NCBI GenBank assembly: GCA_023525975.1
Contig: CM042034.1
Coordinates: forward strand, 6,641,501 to 6,705,500
Source: Smallanthus sonchifolius
Lineage: Eukaryota > Streptophyta > Magnoliopsida > Asterales > Asteraceae
Length of the DNA: 64,000 nucleotides
Reading direction: 5' to 3'
Within the stretch, counting starts at the first letter, position 1. Every line of letters starts with the position of its first letter. Positions 32,732-44,869 of the stretch are shown in pieces. Below the pieces are notes generated by a model. The model had not been told where the DNA came from and ran no database searches. It was given only the letters and a program-made list of their open reading frames with translations. Made by a program: the position numbers and the translations under genes.

Positions 32732-34801
32732 AGTTGGTATCAGAGCAATAGTTTGAGAGATTCGGACACTCCCAGTGTCTGAACTTAAACTGTGAATGGG
32801 ACCGAAAGCAGATGCCAGTACGGGTAACTCGAGCCACAGCATCAGGTATGAAAAGTAGAGTATGTGTATGTAGTATGCCTTAGAAAGGGTTAAGAAAGGA
32901 CTTGTGTTCTGATGAAATCACAAAGGTGGTCAAATAGAAATCGAAAGGTAGTGTAATGGTTAATTACAGATGGCCAGTGTATATTAACATCTTACAGTAC
33001 TTATTGAATTTTATTTGTTAACTAGCGTGATAACATTGGATTTCTTGTCTTATAGAACGAAATGGCGAGGAGAGGGAACGAAAGGCGTGGTGGCCGTACC
33101 GGTGGTCGTACCGGCGGTCGAAATGGTGGGCGTGGCAGGATTCCTGCGCGCCAAGAGCACAACGAAGAAGGAAATGTTCACACTGAACCGACGGTTAGTG
33201 TGCATGGAACTGAACAGACACAAGTTGCAGAACAACCTTTCACTTTTGAACCAGAAGTGAGAGCAGCCATAGCTCGAGAGTTCTCCGAGTTGATGAAGAA
33301 TTCTCTGCCAAGTCTGTTGGCTGAAGCATTAAAGAAAGTTAGTGGGGAAGGCGGATCTAGTGCGGCAACTGGTGCCCAGAACAACGAGACCGACAACGCA
33401 CCGCCTGCTCGCGGATGCGACTATAAGTCCTTTAAGGCATGTGACCCGCCGGTCCTGACTGGGAAGAAGGACGCGGTGGCTACTTTTGATTGGGTAATAC
33501 GTATGGAAGCCGCCATCCGTCTGAGCGAGTGTCGAGCTAATCAAGTAGTGAAGTTTGCTGCTAACTCCTTGAGGGAGGAAGCATCCCACTGGTGGGAAGG
33601 TGTACGTCAGGCTAAGGGGGATGAGGTTGTTGACTCGATGATGTGGGCTGACTTGAAAACCTTGGTGATCAAGAATTTCTGCCCGAGGAACGAGATTGAG
33701 AAGGTAGAGAGGGAATTTCTGGGTTTGAAGGCCGGGAGCATGAAGCACCGGCAGTACACAACCCGATTCAATGAACTGGCACGTCTGGTGCCACATCTTA
33801 TTACGACGGATGAGAGAAAAATTTCATGCTACATTCATGGGTTTCCGGACCAGGTCCGCACCTATGTTAAGACAAACGGCCCTACTACCTATGATTCGGT
33901 AGTAGAACTGAGCGGTGTAGTATTTGATGATCTGGCACTGAATGTCACCGCCATCGAGGAACCAAAGAAGAGACCGAGCTTCTTAAACAAGCGAACTAGT
34001 GGAAAGATGTTTGGGGCTCGCGATAAAAGGGCTCGGGTGGATGAGCCGACTGTTTGTAAGAAGTGTGGAAAGGAGCATGTAGGTGAATGTAGACTGGGAT
34101 CTAACCTGTGCTTTAAGTGTGGCAAGACCGGGCATTACTCTCGTGAGTGCACACAACACTACAAGTGCTATAACTGTGGGAATGCCGGTCATCTGAGCCG
34201 GGAATGCACCAAACCAAGAATGGGTGAAGCCGAGAAGGGGAAAGGCCCGGAGAAGAGGGAAGAGACGCCTCGAGCAAAGACTCGTGCGTACGCGCTGACG
34301 CAAGACCAGGCCAGAATGGACCCCGACGTGGATTCAGGTACGTTCGTCCTTGACAACACTCTTGTTTCTGTGTTATTTGATTCGGGTGCCGGTAAGAGTT
34401 TTATATCTGCGCCTTTTTGTAAGAGAGTGAAGTACGCTGTCAGTATACTAGAAAGGGCCTTTAGCGTAGAAACCGCTGAGGGTAGAACTGCGAGAGTGAC
34501 CGGGGTAGTTGACAACTCTACGATAAAAATAGAAGGTTATAGGTTCCCTGTCAGATTGTTTGTTATGGTTTTGGGAGGGTTTGATGTCGTGCTGGGTATG
34601 GATTGGTTAACTGCCAACGAAGCACAAATCATATGTAAACGAAAGATAATCCGACTCAAGGCTCCGGATGGTAGCAAAGTCGAGGTTTTTGGAGATCGTG
34701 ACGTCCCGATGCCAAACGTCATCTCGATGATTAAGGCAACAGATTACTTGAGGCGCGGATGCGAGGCTTATCTGGTGTATGTGATTGACAAGTGTAAGGA
34801 A
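32732..34801 (+). mobile_element. Second internal region of gypsy B, truncated
   Basis: A repeat of 25829-27893 with few substitutions. It ends abruptly at 34798-34801 where LTR sequence of gypsy C begins. Reverse transcriptase, integrase and its own 3' LTR are missing. Confidence 0.9.
33062..34801 (+). pseudogene. Truncated gag-protease of the second gypsy B unit
   Basis: Nearly identical to the first 580 codons of the 26159 frame: gag, three zinc knuckles, protease DSGAG, and on to VIDKCKE. The frame then runs 20 or so codons into gypsy C LTR sequence (TFYFRKLSIFGNF...) and stops at 34868-34870. Differences include T-to-K in GSMKHRQ and K-to-E in ILERAFS relative to the first unit. Confidence 0.92.
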
Positions 34802-35975
34802 ACTTTCTATTTCAGGAAACTTTCTATTTTTGGAAACTTTCTATTTTTAGAAACCATGCCTGTTTGTTAGAACAATAAGGAATTGTTGCTAAGTGTTACT
34901 TGCATGATCATTTGTGTATAATATGGAAGTATTAAACTGAACAAACATGTAATCACTAAACGGGTCACCAACGGGTCGTCGGGTCAAACTTGGTCAAACT
35001 TAGTCAAACTTGGTCAAACTTAGTCAAACTTGGTCAAACATGAGTCAAACTTGTAAACTCTTTTCTAAACCCTTAAAACAATGAGATTGTTTGGATACTT
35101 AGGGTTTGTATCAACTTACACAAACATACATTTATAAACCGGTGTTTATAGGTGGCAGTTAGTCGTCAAGCATTTTAGGTTCGCTTTCTTTCGCACATAC
35201 TCTAAGGTGAGTTTCACGGCCCCTTTTCTTACGTTTTAAACTTGGGGGAGAAAACATGGGTACGAACATTTAGATCTTACATTTCTTTTATATCACTTGT
35301 GTACTAAGCGCAAACATATCATGAAAGTCCTTACTTATCGAACCGTTAGTATATGGGTTAGCGAGGTAATCTTGAGTAGTACTACTGGGCATTGACAAGC
35401 CCCACCTGCGTTAGTCGCGCTAACACGACGGGAAGTCGAACGGGTGTAACATTGACCTAAACATTCACCATTGATTATGATAGTCATGGTGGGAGGCAGT
35501 ACAAACATAAACAGTCAGCTTCGGTGTCGAAACGCTTTAGTAACATGTACTAGGTTAGCTACCTATGATATAAATTGTAAATGGTATTATCTAGTAAACT
35601 TTACAAACATTGAAACCTGTGAACTCACCAACCTAGTGTTGACACGTTTTAGCATGTTTTCTCAGGTAATTAAGGTACAAGCACGAGCTAAGGCATGCAT
35701 GCATACGAAGTCTATCATTTGCAAACTCAAGAATTATTTATTTTTAATTATCGTTGAATTGTTTATTTTGGCGCAGATTTTTCATTTAACTTTTCGCTTC
35801 CGCAAATCTTACATTAAATCAGTATTTTCATTTCTAGTGTTGCATCGTGACTATGAGCAATACTAGTGGTTTTTATTAAACTCATATAGAGTCGTTCAAG
35901 TAACTAATGACTGAGATCCTGGTATGTCACACTCTTAACGGTAAAACTCCGTTAGTGGATTTTGGGGGTGTGACA
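34797..35975 (+). repeat. 5' LTR of gypsy C, left-truncated
   Basis: Matches 43296-44466. It starts in a short tandem array (GGAAACTTTCTATTTTT, about 3 copies here, 4-5 in the other LTR). A second array of TTGGTCAAAC/TTAGTCAAAC words near 34985-35040 has one unit more than the 3' LTR. It ends GGGGGTGTGACA. The 131-codon ORF in both LTRs has no recognisable domain. Confidence 0.88.
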
Positions 35976-35978
35976 GAT

Positions 35979-35992
35979 TGGTATCAGAGCCA
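35979..35992 (+). other. Primer binding site of gypsy C
   Basis: TGGTATCAGAGCCA, complementary to initiator tRNA-Met, three bases after the LTR. Confidence 0.9.
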
Positions 35993-36071
35993 TTGGTTAT
36001 AGAGAACTAGGAAATGCATACTAGACTATAACCACGTACATGCATTAGTTACACAGCACTTACACTCATAC

Positions 36072-36776
36072 ATGGCACTCACTCATCCCGTTACAGGAAA
36101 TGTCAACCCCACCCAATTCACCAGCATCCCAGACGTTCAGGAGCACGATGTTCCTACAGTACCTTTGCCAGAGTCGAGGAGACGTCGACTCAACCTGATC
36201 AACACCACAATAGGGCATGATGAGCCTATTCATGTGCGTGTCAGAGGCAACACGCAGGACTGGGATTGGTATCCCGATAGGATCAGGAACTGGATTCGCG
36301 AGGAGGAAGTCCCACCTCCACTCATTTCTGACATTGCTTCTTCTTCTTCATCATCTTCTGTACGAGCTTTGCCACCATTGCAGTACCCCTATGAGCAGGT
36401 GATAGCTGCCTTTGTGGCTAGGATGGACCGGGAGATCCGGAACATGAGGGACGCAGCGGGAGAGATTACTAGCATACTTCAGCGAGAGATGGTGATGAAT
36501 CAGAGGATCACCAAACTTACTGCAGATTTAGCAGCAACTGATACAGCTCATGAGAATTTGGCAGATGGATGTGTGGACATGGAGGACCGGCTGAACACTG
36601 CAGAGTGGAACCTAGATATACTCCACACTAGGATTGAGCAGGTTGATGCACGACTTGCAGTAGTTGAGGCAGCAGGAGTTGCACCAGAGGATGTACCAGA
36701 TGATGCACCTGCAGGAGATCAGGATGAGGACGATGATGCAGCATCCGATGTTACATCAGTTGGCAGTGACATTTGA
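36072..36776 (+). CDS. Extra ORF ahead of gag in gypsy C, 234 aa, unknown function
   Basis: An intact ORF between the primer site and gag, in the sense direction. The N terminus (to about 100) is polar and Pro/Arg-rich, with SRRRRLN and a DWDWYPDRIRNWIREEE aromatic-acidic patch, then a seven-Ser run. Residues ~115-205 look like a coiled coil (MDREIRNMRDAAGEITSILQ and following, with regular hydrophobic spacing, ending QVDARLAVVEAAG). The C terminus is strongly acidic (DDAPAGDQDEDDDAASD). No zinc knuckle, protease or signal peptide. It is intact although the neighbouring gag-pol has a frameshift and two stops. Ordinary Tekay-type elements have no ORF here as far as I know; extra 5' ORFs are known mainly from Tat/Ogre elements. 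It could be an auxiliary protein or a gag extension separated by mutation. Function not assigned. Confidence 0.7.
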   Translation: MALTHPVTGNVNPTQFTSIPDVQEHDVPTVPLPESRRRRLNLINTTIGHDEPIHVRVRGNTQDWDWYPDRIRNWIREEEVPPPLISDIASSSSSSSVRALPPLQYPYEQVIAAFVARMDREIRNMRDAAGEITSILQREMVMNQRITKLTADLAATDTAHENLADGCVDMEDRLNTAEWNLDILHTRIEQVDARLAVVEAAGVAPEDVPDDAPAGDQDEDDDAASDVTSVGSDI

Positions 36777-37035
36777 TCATCTATCTTCATTACTTATTTA
36801 CGTCTTTTCTTTTGAACCTAGATGGGCAGGGTTGTTCCCATCCAACAGATGTTTCTAGAATTTTGATGTTTGGTTGAATTTAGTTGTAATCGTTACAATT
36901 TATTTTATCAAGTATTACTATTATTGAAATGTTAGATGTTGTGGTTTGAATTTCTTTTGTTTACTGGTACTTGTATGATGATAAAAATGCGATTTATTTT
37001 TCTCATTATTGTATGTTGTGAATGTAAAGATAATG

Positions 37036-40000
37036 TCTGGAAGAGGAAATGGACATGGTGGACGCGCCGGAGGACGCGGTGGTTGTAGAAACATTAACAT
37101 GACTACAGCCGAGCTCACGGCACTCATAAATGAGCGTGTGGCTGAAGCATTAGCAGCTACTCACGCCGCTATTAATGCTGGAGGTAAAGCAACACATTAT
37201 CGACACTAGTGAGTCATCATTCATCCTAAACTCAAATTCGAATATGGTATTCTTAAAACGCATTCTTGTTTACAATCCATGTCAGCATAACCACCAGCAG
37301 GTTTGTACTTTCAAGGCGTACATGGATTGTAAACCTCACACATTCAGTGGAGCCGAAGGGGCTGTTGGCTTACTCCGCTGGATGGAGAAATCTGAATCTA
37401 CTTTCGCAATGTGTAACTGCCCGCCGCACAACCAGGTGAAGTATGCATCTGGCACTCTTGAGGGTCCGGCCCTTACTTGGTGGAACTCTCAGGTGCAAAT
37501 GTTAACTCTAGAAATGGAAAATGCTTTGCCATGGGATGAATTCAAGACTATGCTGCGGGAGGAGTATTGTCCCCGTGATGAAGTACAGAAACTTGAGAGC
37601 GAATTCTGGAATCTCAAGATGGAGGGATCGGAAATTGAAGCCTACACTACTCGTTCGCATGAACTGGCGAACTTGTGTCCACAAATGGTAACACCTCCCT
37701 ATAAGAGGATTTTGAAGTTCATTGACGGTTTGGTCCCGCAAATTCAGAGCATGGTGACATCTTCGAATCCCACTACGATCCAGCAAGCAATCAGGTTAGC
37801 TCACAGGCTAACCGATCAGGCAGTAGCTCAGGGCACTCTACCACCTAGAGGTGCTCTATCAAAGACAGCTGACAACAAGAGGAAGTTTGATAATTCATTC
37901 CCCAAAACCTTCCAGTCAAACCCACCTTCTCAGCAACAACAACAACAGCATCGTAAGCTTGAACCTTCAAAGAACAACAATCAGTCTAACTCTTCTCAGC
38001 AGAATCAAGGTTCTTATAATGGCAAGTACCCGAAGTGCAATAAATGTAACTTTCACCATCATGGAGCATGTGACCGGTACCGTTGCCAACGGTGTGGAAA
38101 AATGGGTCATTTGGCCAAAGACTGTAGAGTAGATCTGCAGAACAAACAGACACCACCTGGAAACGCACCCAAAGGTTGTTTTGAGTGCGGTAAGGAAAGG
38201 CATTTCAAGAAGAATTGTCCGCAGTTGAGGAGAAACGGAAACGGGAATGGGAATGGCAACAATCATCAGGGTGGTAATGGAAATGGTAATAACCATCAGG
38301 GTGGAAATGGTAATAACAACGGAAATGGTGCAAAGGGCCGAGCATTTGTGATTGGATCGGGAGAAGCTCGGAATGATCGGAACGTGGTGAACGGTATGTT
38401 TCTCTTAAACGATCATTATGCTTCTGTACTTTTTGATACTGGCGCCGATAGAAGTTTCATATCTAGAGAACTTAGTGGTCAGTTAGAAATAAACCCAACT
38501 TTATTAGAACACTATTATACCGTAGAGATAGCAGACGGTAAAGTAATCGAGGCAACCCACATTCTCAAGGGATGTCAGTTAGAACTTTCTGGTCACAAAC
38601 TCGACATCGATCTCATGCCAGTTACACTTGGCAGTTTTGACATAATTGTGGGCATGAATTGGTTGTCTAAAAACCAAGCCGAGATCATCTGTAGTGAGAA
38701 GATCGTTCGTGTACCCCTTCCTAGTGGAGAAATCCTATCTGTTCAGGGCGAAAGAAGTGGTGCAGCCATGGGCATCATATCTTTCATGAAGGCTCAGAAG
38801 TGTCTGCGTAAGGGTCATACCGCGATACTGGCCCTTGTTGCTGAAAAATCTACCGAGGAGAAAAAGTTAGAAGATATCCCAATCGTTCGCGAATTCCCAG
38901 AAGTATTTCCTGAAGACCTACCTGGTCTTCCACCTCATCGTCAGGTCAAATTTCAGTTTGACCTAACACCGGGAGCAGCGCCTATTGCTCGAGCACCTTA
39001 TAGACTGGCACCAAGCGAGTTGCAAGAGCTATCCACACAACTGCAAGAGTTGTTGGATAAAGGTTTCATCCGACCGAGCTCATCGCCATGGGGAGCTCCA
39101 GTCCTATTTGTCAAAAAGAAAGATGGAACTTTCCGAATGTGCATTGATTACCGAGAGTTGAACAAAGTAACAGTCAAGAACCGCTACCCACTACCCCGCA
39201 TTGACGATTTATTCGACCAACTTCAAGGGTCAAGTTTGTACTCGAAAATTGACTTAAGATCTGGATATCATCAGCTGAGAGTTCAAGATGCAGATATATC
39301 CAAGACTGCATTCAGAACTCGGTACGGCCATTTCGAGTTTTTGGTCATGCCATTTGGATTAACTAACGCACCCGCGGTGTTAATGGACCTCATGAACCGT
39401 GTGTGTAAACCTTATCTGGATCAATTCGTCATTGTTTTTATTGACGATATCCTCATATACTTTAAGAGTCAGGAAGAGCATGAGGAGCATCTACGTTTGA
39501 TCCTTGAACTACTGAAGCAGGAACAGTTGTACGCGAAGTTTTCCAAATGCGATTTTTGGATTCGCGAGGTTCAATTTTTAGGACATGTGATCAATGAGAA
39601 GGGAATACATGTCGATCCAGCCAAAGTGGAAGCTATTAAAAATTGGGCAGCACCAACAACTCCAACCGAAGTTCGGCAATTCCTAGGATTGGCCGGATAC
39701 TACCGTCGTTTTATCGAAGGATTTTCAAAGATTGCCCAACCCCTCACCGCCTTAACCCAAAAAGATAAACCCTATAATTGGAGCGAGACTCAAGAATCAG
39801 CATTCCAGCTACTGAAGCAGAAACTATGTAGCACACATATCCTATCTCTACCAGAGGGAACGGATGACTTCGTGGTGTATTGCGATGCCTCCATCCAAGG
39901 TCTCGGTTGTGTATTGATGCAACGCGACAAGGTTATCGCATACGCTTCTCGACAGTTAAAAATCCACGAAAAGAACTACACGACTCATGATTTGGAGTTA

Positions 40001-41725
40001 GGAGCCGTGGTGTTTGCACTCAAGATATGGAGACATTACTTGTACGGTACCAAATGCACCATCTACACCGATCACAAGAGTCTTCAGCATATTTTTTAGC
40101 AGAAAGAGTTGAACATGCGTCAACGTCGTTGGATCGAGTTATTAAACGATTATGATTGTGCAATCAAGTACCATCCGGGCAAAGCTAATGTGGTAACCGA
40201 TGCCTTAAGTAGAAAAGAAACCAAACCCCGACGGGTTAGAGCATTACAACTCACTATCCATACAGGATTACCCGAACAAATCCGTAATGCCCAACTTGAA
40301 GCCTTGAAAGAGGAGAACTTAGCGTTGGAATCTACACGTGGTATGGAGAAACAACTTGAGGTAAAAGCAGATGGTATTCGTTATTTTACGGAATGAATAT
40401 GGATACCAGTATATGGAAACCTAAGAGATCTAGTCATGGATGAAGCTCACAAATCCCGATACTCTATCCATCCGGGATCCGACAAGATGTATCACGATCT
40501 CAAGGTTTTATATTGGTGGCCGAACATGAAAGTCGACATAGCCACCTACGTGAGCAAGTGCCTGACTTGTTCCAAGGTCAAGGTGGAGTATCAAAATCCA
40601 TCTGGATTACTTCAACAACCGGAAATCCCGATGTGGAAATGGGAGCAGATTTCCATGGATTTCATAACCAAATTACCCCGAACCTCTACTGGATGTGACA
40701 CAATCTGGGTGATAGTGGATCGCCTAACCAAATCAGCTCATTTCCTTGCTATCAAAGAGACCGAAAAAATGGAAAAGTTAACTCGCCTCTATCTTAAAGA
40801 AGTAGTATCCCGACATGGAGTGCCAATCTCCATCATTTCCGATAGAGATGCCCGATTCACCTCACGTTTCTGGCAATCATTACAGAAAGCTCTAGGCACG
40901 CGCCTAGACATGAGTACAGCGTACCATCCTCAAACAGATGTCCAAAGTGAGCGTACCATACAAACCCTAGAAGACATGTTAAGGGCTTGTGTGATTGATT
41001 TTAGTAACAGTTGGGAGACTCACTTGCCTTTAGTGGAATTCTCTTACAATAATAGTTATCATACGAGCATCAAAGCAGCACCGTTCGAGGCTTTGTACGG
41101 GAGAAAGTGTCGATCACCACTTTGTTGGGCTGAAGTTGGAGATAGCCAACTTACGGGTCCTGAACTTGTGCATGAAACCTCAGAGAAAATCGTGCAAATC
41201 AGAAACCGTATGGCGGCAGCTCGTGACTGTCAAAAGAGTTATGCAAACAAGCGCAGAAAACCGCTAGAATTCCAAGTGGGCGACAAAGTGTTATTAAAGG
41301 TTTCACCTTGGAAAGGTGTGATTCGTTTCGGGAAACGAGGAAAGCTAAACCCGCGTTACGTTGGACCATTCGAGATAGAGAAAAGGATCGGTCCAGTAGC
41401 ATACCAACTGAACCTACCTGATACACTCAATGGAGTACACAACGTATTTCATGTCTCAAACCTAAAGAAGTGCCTGTCAGATGAGACACTTGTAGTTCCA
41501 CTCGAGAAGTTGGAAATTGATGAACAGCTATGTTTCATTGAGGAACCCGTTGAGATCATGGACCGAGAGGTCAAGACACTCAAGCGCAGTAAGATACCTA
41601 TTGTCAGAGTTCGCTGGAACACGAAGCGTGGACCGGAGTTCACGTGGGAACGCGAGGATCAGATGATGAAAAAGTATCCTCACTTATTTAAACATTCAAC
41701 GGCAAACACGGAAGGTACTAACTAA
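37036..41725 (+). pseudogene. Gag-pol of gypsy C, one frameshift and two stops
   Basis: The gag start (MSGRGNGHGGRAGGRGG...MTTAELTALINERVAEALA) is in one frame to 37209. The rest of gag and pol runs in another frame from about 37290, so an indel lies between. Stops are at 40097-40099 (TAG, in the RNase H region after SLQHIF) and 40394-40396 (TGA, just before the integrase zinc region). Domains: three zinc knuckles (CNKCNFHHHGAC, CQRCGKMGHLAKDC, CFECGKERHFKKNC), an Asn/Gly-rich tandem NGNGNNHQGG, protease DTGAD, RT VFIDDILIY, RNase H YCDAS, integrase HKSRYSIHPG...CLTC, SDRD and SERTIQ, and a chromodomain-like end (PEFTWEREDQMMKKYPHLF). HPQTDVQSER has Val where relatives have Gly. Inactive. Confidence 0.92.
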
Positions 41726-41750
41726 ATTTTGAGACGAAATTTCTTTCAAC

Positions 41751-41850
41751 AAGGGGATGATGTGACAAACCTAAACTTTTTGTTTCAGACGTTACGGACT
41801 TCGTTTAATTTTCGGGACGAAAATTCTTTCAACAAGGGGATGATGTGACA
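41751..41850 (+). repeat. Duplicated polypurine tract and LTR start in gypsy C
   Basis: TTCTTTCAACAAGGGGATGA followed by TGTGACA occurs at 41741-41767 and again at 41825-41851. Only the second copy continues into the full LTR (TGTGACATCCGG). Confidence 0.85.
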
Positions 41851-44466
41851 TCCGGCATTTTCAGGTTAACTCCGTTAACTCAAACCTCGTTAGTTCAAAC
41901 ATTTTTCGTTACAAACTCAGTTATCTCAGTTAGTCGCACGTACATTGCATTTAATTAGGATTAATTAAATGTGTCAGTCAGTCGCACACATCGGATCACA
42001 CTCGAGTCTAACCCGGAACGTTGGTGATTAATCGAACATTAATATTACGAACATTAATAATTTATATTTAATATAAATTATGAGTTTTATGATTTATATG
42101 TGATTACGTGAATTATGTGAATGTTATTGTTTTCGTACGTGTTTATAGTGTGTTAATCGTGTTTATTATTTTTATAAATATTAGAGTTTTTATAAAAATA
42201 ATAATTGGAAGTTTTTAAATCATTATTAGTGATTATTTAATTAATTAGACATATGGGCCTTAATTAAGCCCGCATGCCAAACTAATTACCCATTAGTAAT
42301 GGGATAAGGATAAAGTTTTAAAAAAAACATATCTAAACCTAACCACCATCAAAGTCGTCGACTTCAACCCCCACCCCCTTTGGATCGACCGAAACTTCAA
42401 GCACTCGTAGGACCTTCGTTCGAGCCCCGATCGTGAATCCGGAAGTAGATACGTGCTAGTCTCGACGTTTCTAACGTCTCTACGTAAGTCGTTTCGTTCA
42501 ATTTCATCACTTTTTGATTCCTAAATTTTAGATCATAACCCTAGTTCATCCAAACATGGATTTTTATAATAAAAATGTTAACTTTATTATTGTTTTGCAT
42601 GTATTTGTTGATTTTATGGTTATTTGCAAAACCCTAGATCCGTGTGGTTAGTAACTTGTTAAATATTAAAACTTTTTGATTATGTGATGTTTAGAAATCG
42701 CATGTTAGACATGAGTTATGATTAATATAGTTGTAGATATATTAGTTGAATGATTTGGAATCGAATTGACGTGTTACTTGTGTAAACGAAACGTGTAATG
42801 GACAAGTTACTTAAAATGGAAAATTTTTGAGAATTCTATTTTGCATGCTAGACGTGATTAGGATGATGTGATGATGGTTATAAGCTACTTGATACATGTT
42901 TAGATGATTTGTGAAATCAGATTTTGAATACATAACCCAGTTTTACGAACTTTTCAAATAAGGAAACTTTAATTGTTAAAAATGGTTAGAACTTACTAAT
43001 TAGACATGCATGACATGGTTTAATGATTGGTACATGTTAGTTAAGATACAATAACCTGTTGTAACGTGTTAGGTGTTTGAAATCACGCATGCTAGTCATA
43101 GGTTACTAAAGATGAAAACTTTACTTGGAATTGTGACGTACATGTTTAGTTCTATGCAATGGTTATGGGATATGATGACCTTGAACATGTTATAGTAGTC
43201 TTACAAGCATATTAACAATGATAAATTTCACGAGACACAAATCCCGAACATACTATCTATTTATAGAAACCTGCTATTTATAGAAACCTGCTATTTTTGG
43301 AAACTTTCTATTTTTGGAAACTTTCTATTTTTGGAAACTTTCTAATTTTGGAAACCATGCCTGTTTGTTAGAACAATAAGGAATTGTTGCTAAGTGTTAC
43401 TTGCATGATCATTTGTGTATAATATGGAAGTATTAAACTGAACAAACATGTAATCACTAAACGGGTCACCAACGGGTCGTCGGGTCAAACTTGGTCAAAC
43501 TTAGTCAAACTTAGTCAAACTTGGTCAAACATGAGTCAAACTTGTAAACTCTTTTCTAAACCCTTAAAACAATGAGATTGTTTGGATACTTAGGGTTTGT
43601 ATCAACTTACACAAACATACATTTATAAACCGGTGTTTATAGGTGGCAGTTAGTCGTCAAGCATTTTAGGTTCGCTTTCTTTCGCACATACTCTAAGGTG
43701 AGTTTCACGACCCCTTTTCTTACGTTTTAAACTTGGGGGAGAAAACATGGGTACGAACATTTAGATCTTACATTTCTTTTATATCACTTGTGTACTAAGC
43801 GCAAACATATCATGAAAGTCCTTACTTATCGAACCGTTAGTATATGGGTTAGCGAGGTAATCTTGAGTAGTACTACTGGGCATTGACAAGCCCCACCTGC
43901 GTTAGTCGCGCTAACACGACGGGAAGTCGAACGGGTGTAACATTGACCTAAACATTCACCATTGATTATGATAGTCATGGTGGGAGGCAGTACAAACATA
44001 AACAGTCAGCTTCGGTGTCGAAACGCTTTAGTAACATGTACTAGGTTAGCTACCTATGATATAAATTGTAAATGGTATTATATAGTAAACTTTACAAACA
44101 TTGAAACCTGTGAACTCACCAACCTAGTGTTGACACGTTTTAGCATGTTTTCTCAGGTAATTAAGGTACAAGCACGAGCTAAGGCATGCATGCATACGAA
44201 GTCTATCATTTGCAAACTCAAGAATTATTTATTTTTAATTATCGTTGAATTGTTTATTTTGGCGCAGATTTTTCATTTAACTTTTCGCTTCCGCAAGTCT
44301 TACATTAAATCAGTATTTTCATTTCTAGTGTTGCATCGTGACTATGAGCAATACTAGTGGTTTTTATTAAACTCATATAGAGTCGTTCAAGTAACTAATG
44401 ACTAAGATCCTGGTATGTCACACTCCTAACGGTAAAACTCTGTTAGTGGATTTTGGGGGTGTGACA
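41845..44466 (+). repeat. 3' LTR of gypsy C, full length
   Basis: 2622 bp from TGTGACATCCGG to GGGTGTGACA. Its last ~1170 bp are nearly identical to 34797-35975. It contains the GGAAACTTTCTATTTTT array near 43296-43350. Confidence 0.9.
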
Positions 44467-44869
44467 AACAAGTCCAAGATCAACAACGCGAAGCCCAACG
44501 AGATGAAGAACGTCGTATGCATAATCAACAAATGCTTGAAATGCAACGACAAATGAATGAAATGCGTCGAATGTGGGAACGCCGAACTAGCAGCGGCGAT
44601 AATTAGCTTGAAGTTGTTGCGCCTTTGCCTTGGTTGTCGGTGTTATTTGTTGAATGTTTGAACAATTTTTATGTTTGTGTGTCGGGCAACTTTATGTTTG
44701 AATATTTGATTTGTGTGTCGAACAGATTTTTGTATCAAACAATATGTTTCGGATTTCAATTTTTGAATGGTTTGAATTATCTGATTTGCAGGTTTTGGTA
44801 ATTAGAAATTAAATATTTCTGGAAAATTTTGAAAATTTAATAAAAATTAAAAAAAATACTGAAAAACCT

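Larger units (their letters stand above)
34797..44466 (+). mobile_element. Ty3/gypsy (Tekay/Del-like) element C, 5' truncated
   Basis: A partial 5' LTR (34797-35975), primer site, extra ORF, degenerate gag-pol, duplicated polypurine tract and full 3' LTR (41845-44466). About 1.45 kb of the 5' LTR is lost at the junction with gypsy B. At the right edge CACTA-1 exon sequence resumes directly (AACAAGTCC). Confidence 0.9.
22545..44606 (+). pseudogene. CACTA plant transposase (Ptta/En/Spm, Transposase_24-like), split gene
   Basis: Exons with consensus splice sites and matching phases: 22545-22632 (MATMAQSHGGDGG...), 22705-22955 (RRFKGKNLKL...PLPIDVELHAGGYKFVG...), 23027-23356 (DYFDLDSW...ECQRAYKDHKNVLKVHFEE...KNKQNRSKQRYPSYHGSKSY), 23432-23515 (CTGPIDVFKSTHYKEGTGWA). 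The next acceptor, AATGCAG|, is at 23938, but only GACC remains before gypsy LTR sequence. The final exon resumes at 44467 and gives a Q/R/M-rich helix (QNMEMQRQMNEMRR-like) ending RTSSGDN at the stop 44604-44606. Exon 3 has an in-frame TGA at 23069-23071. The residues match the second-type protein encoded by plant CACTA elements. The middle of the gene is missing. It is broken by a nonsense codon, nested insertions and a deletion. Confidence 0.8.

Noticed and set aside
35471..35866. 131-codon ORF in gypsy C LTRs (copy at 43962-44357)
   Set aside because: Lies wholly in LTR sequence, no domain, hydrophobic and low complexity; chance ORF.
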